From: Rhodopseudomonas palustris
GTDB lineage: Bacteria > Pseudomonadota > Alphaproteobacteria > Rhizobiales > Xanthobacteraceae
DNA length: 64,000 nucleotides
Direction of reading: 5' to 3'
Assembly: GCF_003226555.1 (NCBI RefSeq)
Contig: NZ_QKQS01000001.1
Coordinates: 142,611 to 206,610 of the forward strand
The notes under the pieces were generated by a model. That model was not told the origin of the DNA. It did not search any database and was given only the letters and a program-made list of their open reading frames with translations. Below, one piece after another: positions 8,191-18,283 of this stretch (the stretch's first letter is position 1; every line of letters begins with the position of its first letter). The position numbers were made by a program, and so were the translations under genes.

Positions 8191-8396
8191 CGCGGCGCTT
8201 CGCCTCCCTGGTTCGCGGCGCTTTGATCGGCGCCGTCATCGCGATGTAACGGGACCGGCTCGCCGAGATCAAGCCGGCAGCCGGCATGGCGCCATGCGGG
8301 GCAAACTCCACGATGCGGAAGGTTTTGACCACCCTCATTGACCGAAGCGCCAGCGCGCCATTGACTTCGCCCTTCACTGGGCGGAGACGGGCGGCG

Positions 8397-9281
8397 ATGA
8401 CCACCCATCATGAGACCTACACCGCGGCGCCGTTCGCTCCGGCGTTGATGCTGAACGCATTGGCGCCGTCGCGCGGCTGGAATCCGAAAGACGGCTTTCC
8501 GGATTTCAGCTTCATCTGGCGCGGCTATCAGATCAGCGCCGCGGCGCTGGCGACGCTGCAGCGCGCCGCAGGCCGCGACGATGCGGCGACCCTGGACCGG
8601 CTGATGCTGCTGGCACCACACGTCACCGGCTTCCGACTGACCATGGCGCTGCTGATGTGCCGCGACTGGCCGCTGCCGATCTGGCGCGCGCTGCAACTGC
8701 GCAACCGGCTGATCCGCAGCGGCGCGATCAAACTCGACACGCCGTCCGACCTGATCGTGCGGGCGACCGGCTGGCGGGTGCACGACAGGGGCATCGAACT
8801 GGATGTCCTGGCGCAACTGATGCAGGGTGAGGATTGCCCGTGGCAGAGCATCACCACGTTCTATTATCGCGGTCGCTTCGACGGGCCGGCGCGCCACGGC
8901 GCCGACGACGGCGCGCCGATCGCCTCGCCTTCGGTCGATCCGTCGCTGCCGCCGTTGACGCAATGGACCGTCGCCGGCGGCGAGCGACTGCGCTGGGCGG
9001 CGCTGACCGGTGACTACAACCCGCTGCACCTTGTCGACATCTACGCCCGCGCCACCGGCTTCGCCGCCGCCTCGGCCCACCCGCAACGCATCGCCGTGCA
9101 ATGCCTCGGCCACCTCACGGCGCCCGCCGCCGCGCCGACACAGCTCGATTTGTGGCTGAAAGGCCCGGTGTATTTCGGCCGCACCGCATCGCTGCGCGAG
9201 GTGGCGAACGAAGACGGCACCACCTTCGGACTCTGGATCGACGGCGACGATCGGCCGGCGATGGTGGGGCGGATGAGCTGA
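8397..9281 (+). CDS. MaoC/FAS1-type dehydratase-hydratase domain protein
   Basis: A 294-residue protein with two hot-dog regions: an N-terminal degenerate one (about 1-150) and a C-terminal MaoC-like one. The latter carries the hydratase motif GDYNPLH (catalytic Asp and His) at about residues 204-210. The family (HTD2/mesaconyl-CoA or enoyl-CoA hydratases) adds or removes water at a 2,3-enoyl-CoA. GGAG lies about 10 bases upstream of ATG 8397. It is divergent from the CoA-transferase, sharing the 206-base gap 8191-8396. In context it could make the 3-hydroxyacyl-CoA that the thiolase-fold/DUF35 pair would cleave (inference). Confidence 0.85.
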   Translation: MTTHHETYTAAPFAPALMLNALAPSRGWNPKDGFPDFSFIWRGYQISAAALATLQRAAGRDDAATLDRLMLLAPHVTGFRLTMALLMCRDWPLPIWRALQLRNRLIRSGAIKLDTPSDLIVRATGWRVHDRGIELDVLAQLMQGEDCPWQSITTFYYRGRFDGPARHGADDGAPIASPSVDPSLPPLTQWTVAGGERLRWAALTGDYNPLHLVDIYARATGFAAASAHPQRIAVQCLGHLTAPAAAPTQLDLWLKGPVYFGRTASLREVANEDGTTFGLWIDGDDRPAMVGRMS

Positions 9282-9315
9282 CTCCGTTACTCCAGAGTGA
9301 ATCCCCTACGCAGCC

Positions 9316-9429
9316 GTCATCCTGAGGCGCGAGCGCAGCGAGCCTCGAAGGATGCGGCGACAGGGACTGCGGCTTATCCTTCGAGGCCTGCCGCGCCGCG
9401 ACGCGGCGTGGCAGCCACCTCAGGATGAC
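9316..9429. repeat. Interspersed palindromic repeat, family B, copy 1
   Basis: An about 114-base palindrome with outer arms GTCATCCTGAGG / CCTCAGGATGAC and inner arms CCTCGAAGGAT / ATCCTTCGAGG. It fills most of the 193-base gap between the convergent MaoC gene and acyl-CoA synthetase gene. A diverged copy is at 21021-21127. Confidence 0.85.
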
Positions 9430-9474
9430 GCTGGTGAATTGGCTGGGCCGCCGGTCCAATGACGGCGGAGTGGA

Positions 9475-11001
9475 TTACTTCACCATCTTCCGCAGTTCGG
9501 TCTTCAGCACCTTGCCGTAATTGTTCTTCGGCAGCGCGTCGAGATAGACATAGCGCTTGGGGCGCTTGAAGCGGGCGATGGTGGCGAGGCAGTGGGCGTC
9601 GAGCGTGGCGTCGTCGGCTGTGGCGCCATTGGCCAGCACGACGCAGGCGACGACGTTCTCGCCCCATTCCGGATCGGCGACGCCGATCGCCGAGACTTCG
9701 CGCACTAAAGGATGCGTCAGCAGCGCCTCCTCGACCTCGCGCGGATAGATGTTGGTGCCGCCGGAGATGATCACGTCCTTGGAGCGGTCGGACAGCGTCA
9801 GGAAGCCGTCTTCATCCAACCGCCCGACATCGCCGGTGCGCAGCCAGCCGTCCTTCAGCGTCTCGGCATTGGCCTGCGGATTATTCCAATAGCCGAGCAT
9901 CACGGTTGAGCCCTTGACCTCGATCTCGCCGGTCTCGCCCGGCGGCAGCACCTCGCCGTTCGCACCGGTGATCCGCACCGACACCACGCTCTGCGCGGTG
10001 CCGACCGAGGCGAGCCGCTCGAGATAGCGCGGATGATCGACGTCGGCGTGCAGCGCGCGCTTCAGCGAGGTGATCGTCATCGGCGATTCACCCTGGCCGT
10101 AGATCTGCACGAAGCGCTGGCCCATCACGGCGATCGCCTCGCGGATGTCGGCGAGATACATCGGCCCGCCGCCATAGACGATGGTGCGCAGCCCCTCGCC
10201 GGTTTCGCCGCTTCGCTTGGCGGCCTCGACCAGCCGCTTGATCATGGTCGGCGCCGCGAACATCGCAACGTTGCCGAGCCGCTTGCCGAGGCCGAGCACC
10301 TCGTCCGGATCGAACCCGCCGGACTCCGGAACGACGTGGCGCGCGCCGAACCGGACGTGGATCATGTTGTAGAGCCCGGCGCCGTGCGAGATCGGCGCGG
10401 CATACAGCGCGGCGTCCTCGGGCGTCACCGCGTCGACATCGGCGAGATAGCTCAGCGACATCGCAACGAGATTGCCGTGGCTGAGCATCACACCCTTGGG
10501 CCGGCCGGTGGTGCCGGAGGTGTAGAACAGCCAGGCCAGATCGTGATCATCGCGGGCAACCGGCCGCTCGGAGCCCTCGCCGCTGCGCGCACGGTCGAAG
10601 CCGTCGCCGTCGATCGCCATCACCGCCAGACCCGGCGGCAGATCGGCTGACGCTTCCTCGAAGCTGTCGGCGGTGTCGGCGCAGATCAGCGCCAGTCTCG
10701 CCTCCGCATTGCTGCAGATCCAGGCGACCTCCTTGCCGTGCAGCTTGGCGTTGATCGGGATCGCCACCGCGCCCGCCCACCAGATGCCGTACAGCGCTTC
10801 GAGATAGCGCGTGCAGTTGTGCGCGAACAAGGCGACGCGGTCGCCGGGCGCGATGCCGTAATCGCGCGCCAGCGCCGCACCGAACGATGCCGCACGCGAC
10901 GCGAACGTCGCGTAGTCGGCATCCACCGAAGTGCCGGTCAGCAGCGCCGGAGCGCCCGGCCGCAGCCGGGCACTCGCGGCGAGCCATTCCGCCAGATTCA
11001 T
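9475..11001 (-). CDS. Acyl-CoA synthetase (AMP-dependent synthetase/ligase)
   Basis: A 508-residue ANL-superfamily enzyme that activates a carboxylic acid to its CoA thioester through an acyl-adenylate. It has the P-loop YTSGTTGRPKGVMLSHGN (about 174-191), the IYGQGES adenine motif, the GWLRTGDVGRLDEDGFL hinge, and the C-terminal lysine in the 'KNNYGKVLKTELRK' motif. It starts 19 bases after the stop of the thiolase gene (11021), so the two are likely one operon. The length is normal. Substrate specificity cannot be read from the sequence. Confidence 0.93.
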   Translation of the reverse strand: MNLAEWLAASARLRPGAPALLTGTSVDADYATFASRAASFGAALARDYGIAPGDRVALFAHNCTRYLEALYGIWWAGAVAIPINAKLHGKEVAWICSNAEARLALICADTADSFEEASADLPPGLAVMAIDGDGFDRARSGEGSERPVARDDHDLAWLFYTSGTTGRPKGVMLSHGNLVAMSLSYLADVDAVTPEDAALYAAPISHGAGLYNMIHVRFGARHVVPESGGFDPDEVLGLGKRLGNVAMFAAPTMIKRLVEAAKRSGETGEGLRTIVYGGGPMYLADIREAIAVMGQRFVQIYGQGESPMTITSLKRALHADVDHPRYLERLASVGTAQSVVSVRITGANGEVLPPGETGEIEVKGSTVMLGYWNNPQANAETLKDGWLRTGDVGRLDEDGFLTLSDRSKDVIISGGTNIYPREVEEALLTHPLVREVSAIGVADPEWGENVVACVVLANGATADDATLDAHCLATIARFKRPKRYVYLDALPKNNYGKVLKTELRKMVK

Positions 11002-11020
11002 CCCCCGCCCCCGCCGCTGG

Positions 11021-12190
11021 TTACTTCGCCGGTTCGAGCACCGACACGTAATTGGCGACCGCCGCGCCGCCCATATTGAAGATGCCGGCGAGCTTGGCGT
11101 CCTTGATCTGCATGCCTTCCGGCGCCTGACCGAGCAGCTGCATCGCGCTCAGCACATGCATCGACACACCGGTGGCGCCGATCGGATGGCCCTTGGCCTT
11201 GAGGCCGCCCGACGGATTGATCGGCAGCTTGCCGTCCTTCTGGGTCCAGCCTTCCTTGATGGCCCGCGCCCCCTGCCCCTTCGGCGTCAGGCCCATCGCT
11301 TCGTATTCGATCAGCTCGGCGATGGTGAAGCAGTCGTGGGTCTCGACGAACGACAGATCGTTCAGCGTGACGCCCGCCTGCTCCAGCGCGCGCTGCCAGG
11401 CCACGGTGCAGCCTTCGAACTGCAGGATGTCGCGCTTGGACATCGGCAGGAAATCCTGAGCATGGGCGCGGGCACGGATGTTGACCGCCTTGCCCATCGC
11501 TTTGGCGTTCTCGGCCGAGGTCAGCACCAGCGCCGCGGCGCCGTCCGACACCAGCGAGCAGTCGGTGCGCTTCAGGGGACCGGCGACGAACGGGTTCTTC
11601 TCGCCCTCGGCGCGGCAGAACTCGAAGCCGAAATCCTTGCGCATCTGCGCATAGGGATTGGCGACACCGTTGTGATGGTTCTTGGCGGCGATCATCGCCA
11701 GCGCGTCGGACTGGTCGCCGTATTTCTGGAAGTACTTCTGCGCGATGATGCCGAACACGCCGGCGAACCCGGCCGGGGTGTCGCCGTCTTCCGGCAAGTA
11801 CGACGCGCGGAGCAGGTTCTTGCCGATCTCGGGTCCGGGCGTGCGGGTCATCTGCTCGACGCCGACCACCAGCACCACCTTGGCTGCGCCGGCCTCGATC
11901 GCGCGGATGCCCTGATGCACCGCGGCCGACCCGGTGGCGCAGGCGTTCTCGACCCGGGTCGCCGGCTTGAAGCGCAGCGCCGGATCGGCCTGCAGCACCA
12001 ACGAGGCGGTGAAGTCCTGCGGCGAGAAGCCGGCATTGAAATGTCCGAGCACGATCTCGTCGACGTCCGAGGCCGCAATCCCGGCATCGGCGATCGCCTC
12101 ACCCGCGACGCGGACGATCATGCTTTCCACGGTTTCGGCGTCGAACTTGCCGAACGGCATATGGGCCCATCCAACGATGCTGGCAGTCAT
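11021..12190 (-). CDS. SCP2-type thiolase / acetyl-CoA acetyltransferase
   Basis: A 389-residue thiolase of the SCP-x/lipid-transfer type. It keeps the nucleophilic Cys84 in VENACATGS, the His of THDCFTIAEL, and GHPIGATG, so it should be catalytically competent, unlike the 5480-6616 paralogue. The C-terminal general-base Cys of classical thiolases is replaced in NMGGAAVA, as is common in this subfamily. It is the first gene of a likely operon with the acyl-CoA synthetase. It would thiolyse a 3-ketoacyl-CoA or condense acetyl-CoA. Confidence 0.93.
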   Translation of the reverse strand: MTASIVGWAHMPFGKFDAETVESMIVRVAGEAIADAGIAASDVDEIVLGHFNAGFSPQDFTASLVLQADPALRFKPATRVENACATGSAAVHQGIRAIEAGAAKVVLVVGVEQMTRTPGPEIGKNLLRASYLPEDGDTPAGFAGVFGIIAQKYFQKYGDQSDALAMIAAKNHHNGVANPYAQMRKDFGFEFCRAEGEKNPFVAGPLKRTDCSLVSDGAAALVLTSAENAKAMGKAVNIRARAHAQDFLPMSKRDILQFEGCTVAWQRALEQAGVTLNDLSFVETHDCFTIAELIEYEAMGLTPKGQGARAIKEGWTQKDGKLPINPSGGLKAKGHPIGATGVSMHVLSAMQLLGQAPEGMQIKDAKLAGIFNMGGAAVANYVSVLEPAK

Positions 12191-12322
12191 GGCGTTTTCT
12201 CCTCGAAGGTCGATGGAACTCGAACCTGATTTATTATAGGATGACCATCAGATAAAGACATCCCCACTCACGGCATCGTGGCTGGACGCATCCGGAACGG
12301 CTGGCGAACCAACCGCCCGGTC

Positions 12323-13309
12323 TCATCCGACGAATTTGTCGCCCAATTCGTCCTCGATATGGATCCGGATGATGTCGTCAAAGGTCTTTTCCGCGGTGGT
12401 GAAGCCGAGTTGCAGCGCCCGGTCGGTCGAAAAGTTGCGCGGCCAGCCGCCGACGATGCCGATGATGGTCGGATCGGGCTCGCGCTTGATCCTTTTCACC
12501 ACCGCCTTGCCGGCGACGCGCTCCAGCGCGGCGATCTGCTCGCCGACGGTGGCGGCGAGCCCCGGCATCGACAGGCTGCGGCGCGGCCCCATCGCGGCGG
12601 TGTCCATGGTCGCGGCGTGGATCAGGAAGCCGACTGCGGAGCGCGGCGAAGCGTGCCAATGCATGACGTCCTCGCCGACCGGCAGCACCGCCTCCTGCCC
12701 GGCGAGAGGCTCGCGGATGATATTCGAGAAGAAGCCGGACGCCGCCTTGTTGGGCTTGCCAGGACGGACGCAGATCGTCGGCAGCCGGATGCCAATGCCG
12801 TCAAAGAAGCCCTTGCGGGTGTAGTCGGCGATCAGGAGTTCGCAGATCGCCTTCTGCGTCCCGTAGCTGGTCAGCGGTGCCGACAGGAATTCGTCGCCGA
12901 TTCGATCCGGGAACGGCGCGCCGAACACCGCGATCGACGAGGTGAACACCAGCCGCGGATGATAGTCGTCGCCCTCGGCCCGGATCGCGTCGATCAGATG
13001 CCGGGTGCCATCGAGATTGATCCGGTAGCCCTTGTCGAAGTCGGCCTCGGCCTCGCCGGACACGATGGCCGCGAGATGAAAAATCACCTCCGGCCGGTGC
13101 GCCACCAGCGCCGCCGCCTGCCCCGGCTCGGCGAGATCGGAGGTCACCGTGGACATCGCGATCGACGCATGCGGCGGCCGCGCCGGCGCCACCACGTCCT
13201 GCAGCGTCATCCGGGTGATGTCGCGGCTGCCGAGCCGCCCGTCCGCCAGCAGCCGGCCCGTGAGCTTGCGGCCGACCATGCCGGCGGCGCCGAGTATCAG
13301 AATGTGCAA
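12323..13309 (-). CDS. denD: NAD-dependent epimerase/dehydratase-family protein, probable D-erythronate dehydrogenase
   Basis: A 328-residue extended SDR. The Rossmann motif GAAGMVGRKL is at the N-terminus, and the catalytic Ser/Tyr/Lys are in TSSIAVFG and SYGTQK. The stretch RLPTICVRPGKPNKAASGFF is what I associate with the DenD group, which oxidises D-erythronate to the 2-keto acid. The DenD partners (OtnK, OtnC, OtnI) are not in the window, so the precise substrate remains open. It lies downstream of the sugar ABC importer genes on the same strand, separated from them by repeat A copy 2. Confidence 0.75.
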   Translation of the reverse strand: MHILILGAAGMVGRKLTGRLLADGRLGSRDITRMTLQDVVAPARPPHASIAMSTVTSDLAEPGQAAALVAHRPEVIFHLAAIVSGEAEADFDKGYRINLDGTRHLIDAIRAEGDDYHPRLVFTSSIAVFGAPFPDRIGDEFLSAPLTSYGTQKAICELLIADYTRKGFFDGIGIRLPTICVRPGKPNKAASGFFSNIIREPLAGQEAVLPVGEDVMHWHASPRSAVGFLIHAATMDTAAMGPRRSLSMPGLAATVGEQIAALERVAGKAVVKRIKREPDPTIIGIVGGWPRNFSTDRALQLGFTTAEKTFDDIIRIHIEDELGDKFVG

Positions 13310-13328
13310 GGTGATCCCCTATCTTTTG

Positions 13329-13440
13329 TCATTCCGGGATGGCCGTGAGGCGGCGCAGCCGGCTGGCGGCCAGGCCCGGAATCCATACTCCCTGCAGGGG
13401 TTATGGATTCCGGGCTCGCGCTGCGCGCGCCCGGAATGAC
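13329..13440. repeat. Interspersed palindromic repeat, family A, copy 2
   Basis: GTCATTCCGGG...CCCGGAATGAC with internal GGAATCCATA...TTATGGATTCC arms, in the 173-base gap between the denD-like gene and the ABC permease gene. Confidence 0.85.
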
Positions 13441-13482
13441 GAACTCTGATGTGGTTGAAAGTCAAGCCGCGAAGCCCGCCGT

Positions 13483-14409
13483 CTACTCCTTCACCGCCCC
13501 GGTCATCGCCGACACGTAATGTTCGACGAAGAACGCGTACAGGATGACGAGCGGCAGCGAGCCGACCAGGGCGCCGGCCATCAACGAGCCCCATTTGTAG
13601 ATGTCGCCGTCGACGAACTCGTTGACGATCGCCACCGGCACGGTCTTGTTCGGCGTCGATTGCAGGAAGGTGAGCGCGTAGATGAATTCGTTCCAGCACA
13701 GCGTGAAACAGAAGATGAAGGCCGAGATCAGCCCCGGGACCGCCAGCGGAATGATGATCTTGATCAGGATCTGCCAGCGCGAGGCGCCGTCGATCAGCGC
13801 GCATTCCTCGAGCTCGAACGGGATGGTCTTGAAATAGCCCATCAAGAGCCAGGTCGAGAACGGGATCAGCAGGGTCGGATACACCAGGATCAGCGACAGC
13901 GGCGAGTCGAACAGGCCGTAGGCCTGGATCACCGAGGCGAGCGGGATGAACAGGATCGACGGCGGCACCAGATAGGCGAGGAAGATCGCGCCGCCGACGG
14001 TGTCGGCGCCGCGGAAGCGCAGCCGCACGATCGCATAGGCGGCGAGCACGGATGCGGCGATCGACAGCACCGTCGAGGCCGCGGCGACATACATCGTGTT
14101 CCACAGCCAGCGCGGATACTGGGTTTCGAACAGCAGCTTCTCGATGTGCTTGAAGGTCGGATGCACCACCCAGAACGGGTTGTAGGTGTCCATGTCGATC
14201 AGCTGTTCGTCGGGTTTGATCGACGTCAGCGCCATCCAGTAGAACGGGAACAGCAGCACCACCAGGATGATGAGCAGCGGCAGATACAGCGTCACCAGCC
14301 GGCGCGGCAGTGACTCGAGATAGCTCATGCCCTCGCTGTCGTCGCTCTGCGCCACGGTGGCGGCGGCTTTGACGGCGAGCCGGGGATCGGAAGCGGTGGT
14401 CTCAGTCAT
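13483..14409 (-). CDS. Carbohydrate ABC transporter permease, MalG/UgpE type
   Basis: A 308-residue inner-membrane permease with six predicted membrane segments. The ATPase-contact EAA loop reads ELEECALIDGASRWQILIKI, as in CUT1 importers. The N-terminus (about 45 residues before the first helix) is longer than average. The start overlaps the stop of the partner permease by 8 bases. With the genes to 18047 it makes a full importer for a sugar or sugar acid. Confidence 0.93.
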   Translation of the reverse strand: MTETTASDPRLAVKAAATVAQSDDSEGMSYLESLPRRLVTLYLPLLIILVVLLFPFYWMALTSIKPDEQLIDMDTYNPFWVVHPTFKHIEKLLFETQYPRWLWNTMYVAAASTVLSIAASVLAAYAIVRLRFRGADTVGGAIFLAYLVPPSILFIPLASVIQAYGLFDSPLSLILVYPTLLIPFSTWLLMGYFKTIPFELEECALIDGASRWQILIKIIIPLAVPGLISAFIFCFTLCWNEFIYALTFLQSTPNKTVPVAIVNEFVDGDIYKWGSLMAGALVGSLPLVILYAFFVEHYVSAMTGAVKE

Positions 14410-15349
14410 TGTCGGTCCCCTGCTGCCATTTGCGCCGCTGCATGCCGAACCACGAGATCGCGATCGCAGCCAGCAAAAACGGGATCATCGCGGTGGCGAT
14501 CGCCGCGCCCTCGCCGAGCCGGCCGGACAGGATGCCGCGCTGATAGCTCAGCGTCGCCATCAGATGCGTGGCATTGACCGGGCCGCCGCGGGTCAGCGCC
14601 CAGATCAGTTGGAAGTCGGTGAAGGTGAACAGCACCGAGAACGTCATCACCACGGCGATAATCGGGGTGAGCAGCGGATAGGTGATGTAGCGGAAGCGCT
14701 GCCACGAGGTGGCACCGTCCAGCGTCGCGGCTTCGTACAGCGACGGCGACACCGTCTGCAGCCCGGCCAGCAGCGTGATCGCCACGAACGGCACGCCGCG
14801 CCAGATGTTGGCGAAGATCACCGAGGCGCGCGCCCAATTGGTGTCGCCGAGGAAGTTGATGTTCTGATCGATCAGGCCGAGCTTGATCAGCGACCAGGAG
14901 ATGATCGAGAACTGCGCGTCGTAGATCCACCAGAACGCGATCGCCGACAGCACCGTCGGCACGATGAACGGCACCAGCACCGCGGCGCGAATGATCGCCT
15001 TGAACGGCATGTGGCGGTTCAGCAGCAACGCCAGATACAGGCCGACCGCGAATTTGATCGCGCTGGCGACCACCGTGTAGAGAATGGTGTTGAACACCGA
15101 CAGCCAGAAGATGCTGTCGTCCCACAGCCACTCGTAGTTCTCGACGCCGACGAACACCCCGCTGCGCCCGATCCGTGCGTCGGTGAAACTCATCCAGACG
15201 CCGAGAAACAGCGGGTAGGCCAGAAACAGGATCAGAAACGCCGCCGCCGGCAGCATGAACCACAGCGCGATGAAGTTACGGCTGGTGCGAAGGCGCTGCC
15301 AGGCGGAGGGGCCGGAGTGAACCTGCTCGCGCATCTGAAGTGTGGTCAT
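14402..15349 (-). CDS. Carbohydrate ABC transporter permease, MalF/UgpA type
   Basis: A 315-residue permease with six membrane segments and the EAA loop SLYEAATLDGATSWQRFRYI. ATG 15349 was chosen because GGAG lies 7 bases upstream. The longer open frame runs backwards into repeat A copy 3 and is not coding there. It is coupled to the MalG-type gene by an 8-base overlap, and separated from the binding-protein gene by a repeat and a strong hairpin. Confidence 0.93.
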   Translation of the reverse strand: MTTLQMREQVHSGPSAWQRLRTSRNFIALWFMLPAAAFLILFLAYPLFLGVWMSFTDARIGRSGVFVGVENYEWLWDDSIFWLSVFNTILYTVVASAIKFAVGLYLALLLNRHMPFKAIIRAAVLVPFIVPTVLSAIAFWWIYDAQFSIISWSLIKLGLIDQNINFLGDTNWARASVIFANIWRGVPFVAITLLAGLQTVSPSLYEAATLDGATSWQRFRYITYPLLTPIIAVVMTFSVLFTFTDFQLIWALTRGGPVNATHLMATLSYQRGILSGRLGEGAAIATAMIPFLLAAIAISWFGMQRRKWQQGTDND

Positions 15350-15404
15350 GCTAACTCCGTCCGGCCGTTGCAGGCCGAGTGAAGGTCTCACTCTCCTCGC
15401 GTTC

Positions 15405-15501
15405 GTCATTCCGGGGCGCGCGAAGCGCGAGCCCGGAATCCATAACCACCGCCGGGAGTATGGATTCCGGGTTCGCGCCAAGTGGCGCGCCCCGGAATGA
15501 C
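15405..15501. repeat. Interspersed palindromic repeat, family A, copy 3
   Basis: GTCATTCCGGG...CCCGGAATGAC with internal GGAATCCATA / TATGGATTCC arms, between the binding-protein and permease genes of the sugar importer. Confidence 0.85.
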
Positions 15502-15540
15502 GAACGAAAGGTTTTCATTGGTGTGGCGCCTTTATCGGCT

Positions 15541-15573
15541 GAGAAGGGGCGGCGCGTGTCACCGCCCCTTCTC
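15541..15573 (-). terminator. Strong intercistronic hairpin after the sugar-binding protein gene
   Basis: Perfect 12-bp stem GAGAAGGGGCGG / CCGCCCCTTCTC with a 9-base loop, 8 bases past the binding-protein stop on the minus strand. No T-run follows. It may be a partial terminator or an RNA-stabilising structure that leaves more binding protein than permease, as in other importer operons (inference). Confidence 0.55.
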
Positions 15574-15580
15574 ATTCCCG

Positions 15581-16906
15581 TTACGCCCTGAAGATCCGCT
15601 TCGCAGCGCGTTCGGCGCTGCTCATCGCGGTCTTCACGTCTTCGCGGCCGGTGCAGTAGTTGGCGAACATGTCGACCACGACGAAGTCGGCGATCGCAGC
15701 GGCGGCGTTCTCGCCCATCTGGCCGTTGCCGGCCGGGGTGTTGGCGGTGCGGGCGACGTCGCGATACGGCGTGTTCTTCGGGTCGGCGGTCCAGATCGGG
15801 TTGTTCTCGTAGTCGAGCAGGAACGGCGACAGATAGCCCTGCGCCGCCTCGACCCACGGGTTGAACTGCGCCGGCTCCATCATGAACGCGGAGAACGCCT
15901 TGCAGGTGTTCGGGAACTTGGTGAAGTTGTAGATCAGGATCGGGAAGCCGAGATGCAGCTCACGGGTCTTGCCGTTGAGCCCGGCGGGCAGATGGGCGTG
16001 GTTGATGTCCTCGGCCATCTCCTTGTTGTCCTTCTTCGCCGCGACGTAGATCGAGATGCCGTTGACGGTGAGGTAGAGCTGGCCGGCCAGGAACGCCTTG
16101 TTGTTGGAGGCATCGTTCCACGACGCGGTGCCGGGGATGAAGTTCTCGTACAGCCCCTTGACGTAGTCCAGCGCCTTGGCGGTCTCCGGCGAGTTGATGA
16201 CGACCTTGTTGTCCTTGTCGATCAGATTGCCGCCGTGCGCCCACAGCGCCCAGTGCACCCAGCCATTGGCATCGCCCGAGGCGTGACCGAGCGCCATGCC
16301 GGCCGGCGTGCCGTTCTTGTTAAGGCCCTTCACCAGATCGGAGAAGCCGGCGAGATCGTTCGGGAAGGTCTTGTGGCCGGCCTTCTCCGCCGCACTTATT
16401 CGGTAGTTGACGAGCCCGCCGGTGGCGGCCACCGGCAAGCCGATCCACTTGCCGTTGTACATGCCGTAGGCCTTGCCGGAATCGCTCCAGCCGCCGCATT
16501 TCTTGGCGAGATAATCGGCGACGTCGGTGACGTCGGTGCATTTGTTGGGGAACAGGAACGGCAGCGAATACAGGCCCCACACCATGTCGAGCCCCTGCCC
16601 GGTATTGGCCGCGACCGACGCCTTCGGCTGGATGTCGTCGTAGGACTCGTTGGAGACGTTGATGGTGACGTTGTTGGCCTTCTGGAACGCGTCGACGATC
16701 TTCATGAAGGCGACGTCTTCGGCCTCGACGAACCGCTTCCAGCGCAGCAGGTTGATCTTGGCGCCGGCTTCCGGCTTCCACGGCGAGGTCTCGGCCCACG
16801 CCTTGGCGTAGCCCAGCAATTGGTCGGCGGACATCGTCGCCGCGGTGGCCAGAGTCATCGCGCCGCCCTTCAGCAGCGTGCGGCGATCGAGGGTAAAGTC
16901 AGTCAT
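15581..16906 (-). CDS. Extracellular sugar-binding protein of the ABC importer (Tat-type signal)
   Basis: A 441-residue periplasmic solute-binding protein of the MalE/UgpB cluster. The N-terminus has a twin-arginine motif, DRRTLLKGG, followed by a hydrophobic AMTLATAAT stretch, so export is probably by Tat. The mature part is tryptophan-rich (MVWGLYSLPFLF, WVHWALWAHGG), consistent with sugar stacking. Its neighbours are the two permeases downstream and the ATPase upstream, 76 bases away. The specific sugar is unknown; sugar acids or deoxy sugars are plausible given the neighbouring dehydratase. Confidence 0.92.
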   Translation of the reverse strand: MTDFTLDRRTLLKGGAMTLATAATMSADQLLGYAKAWAETSPWKPEAGAKINLLRWKRFVEAEDVAFMKIVDAFQKANNVTINVSNESYDDIQPKASVAANTGQGLDMVWGLYSLPFLFPNKCTDVTDVADYLAKKCGGWSDSGKAYGMYNGKWIGLPVAATGGLVNYRISAAEKAGHKTFPNDLAGFSDLVKGLNKNGTPAGMALGHASGDANGWVHWALWAHGGNLIDKDNKVVINSPETAKALDYVKGLYENFIPGTASWNDASNNKAFLAGQLYLTVNGISIYVAAKKDNKEMAEDINHAHLPAGLNGKTRELHLGFPILIYNFTKFPNTCKAFSAFMMEPAQFNPWVEAAQGYLSPFLLDYENNPIWTADPKNTPYRDVARTANTPAGNGQMGENAAAAIADFVVVDMFANYCTGREDVKTAMSSAERAAKRIFRA

Positions 16907-16982
16907 CTGTCGTTCACTCCCTAAGTTCCGCTTTGCGCATTGGTTCGTTGATCGACCAATTCTGGTCCCGTGCTGGGAAAGT

Positions 16983-18047
<1,065 letters not shown>

Positions 18048-18169
18048 CCAGCACCTCCCGATGTCCCGCCGTTTGATGCGGTCGTTGCCGCCAGCGCGAG
18101 ACTTATGTTGACGCAACTCTTAGCAGAATATTTCGCGCCTGTCGCGCTCGCAAATTAGTCCCATGTGAT

Positions 18170-18199
18170 CGCACTACGCCGATTGCGTAGCGCAGTGCG
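18170..18199. promoter_or_regulatory. Candidate operator/overlapping inverted repeats in the divergent promoter
   Basis: Within the 236-base gap between the importer operon and the dehydratase, CTACGC (18174-18179) and GCGTAG (18185-18190) form a 6+5+6 palindrome. CGCACT (18170-18175) and AGTGCG (18194-18199) form a wider one sharing two bases. No regulator gene is adjacent. It could be an operator or two alternative RNA hairpins. Confidence 0.3.
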
Positions 18200-18283
18200 A
18201 CATGCCAGCATGCACGCCGTTCCATACTCAGCAAAGGCGCTCAAAACATCCGCTTCAAGGATGTGTGCAGTGCGGGAGAGACG

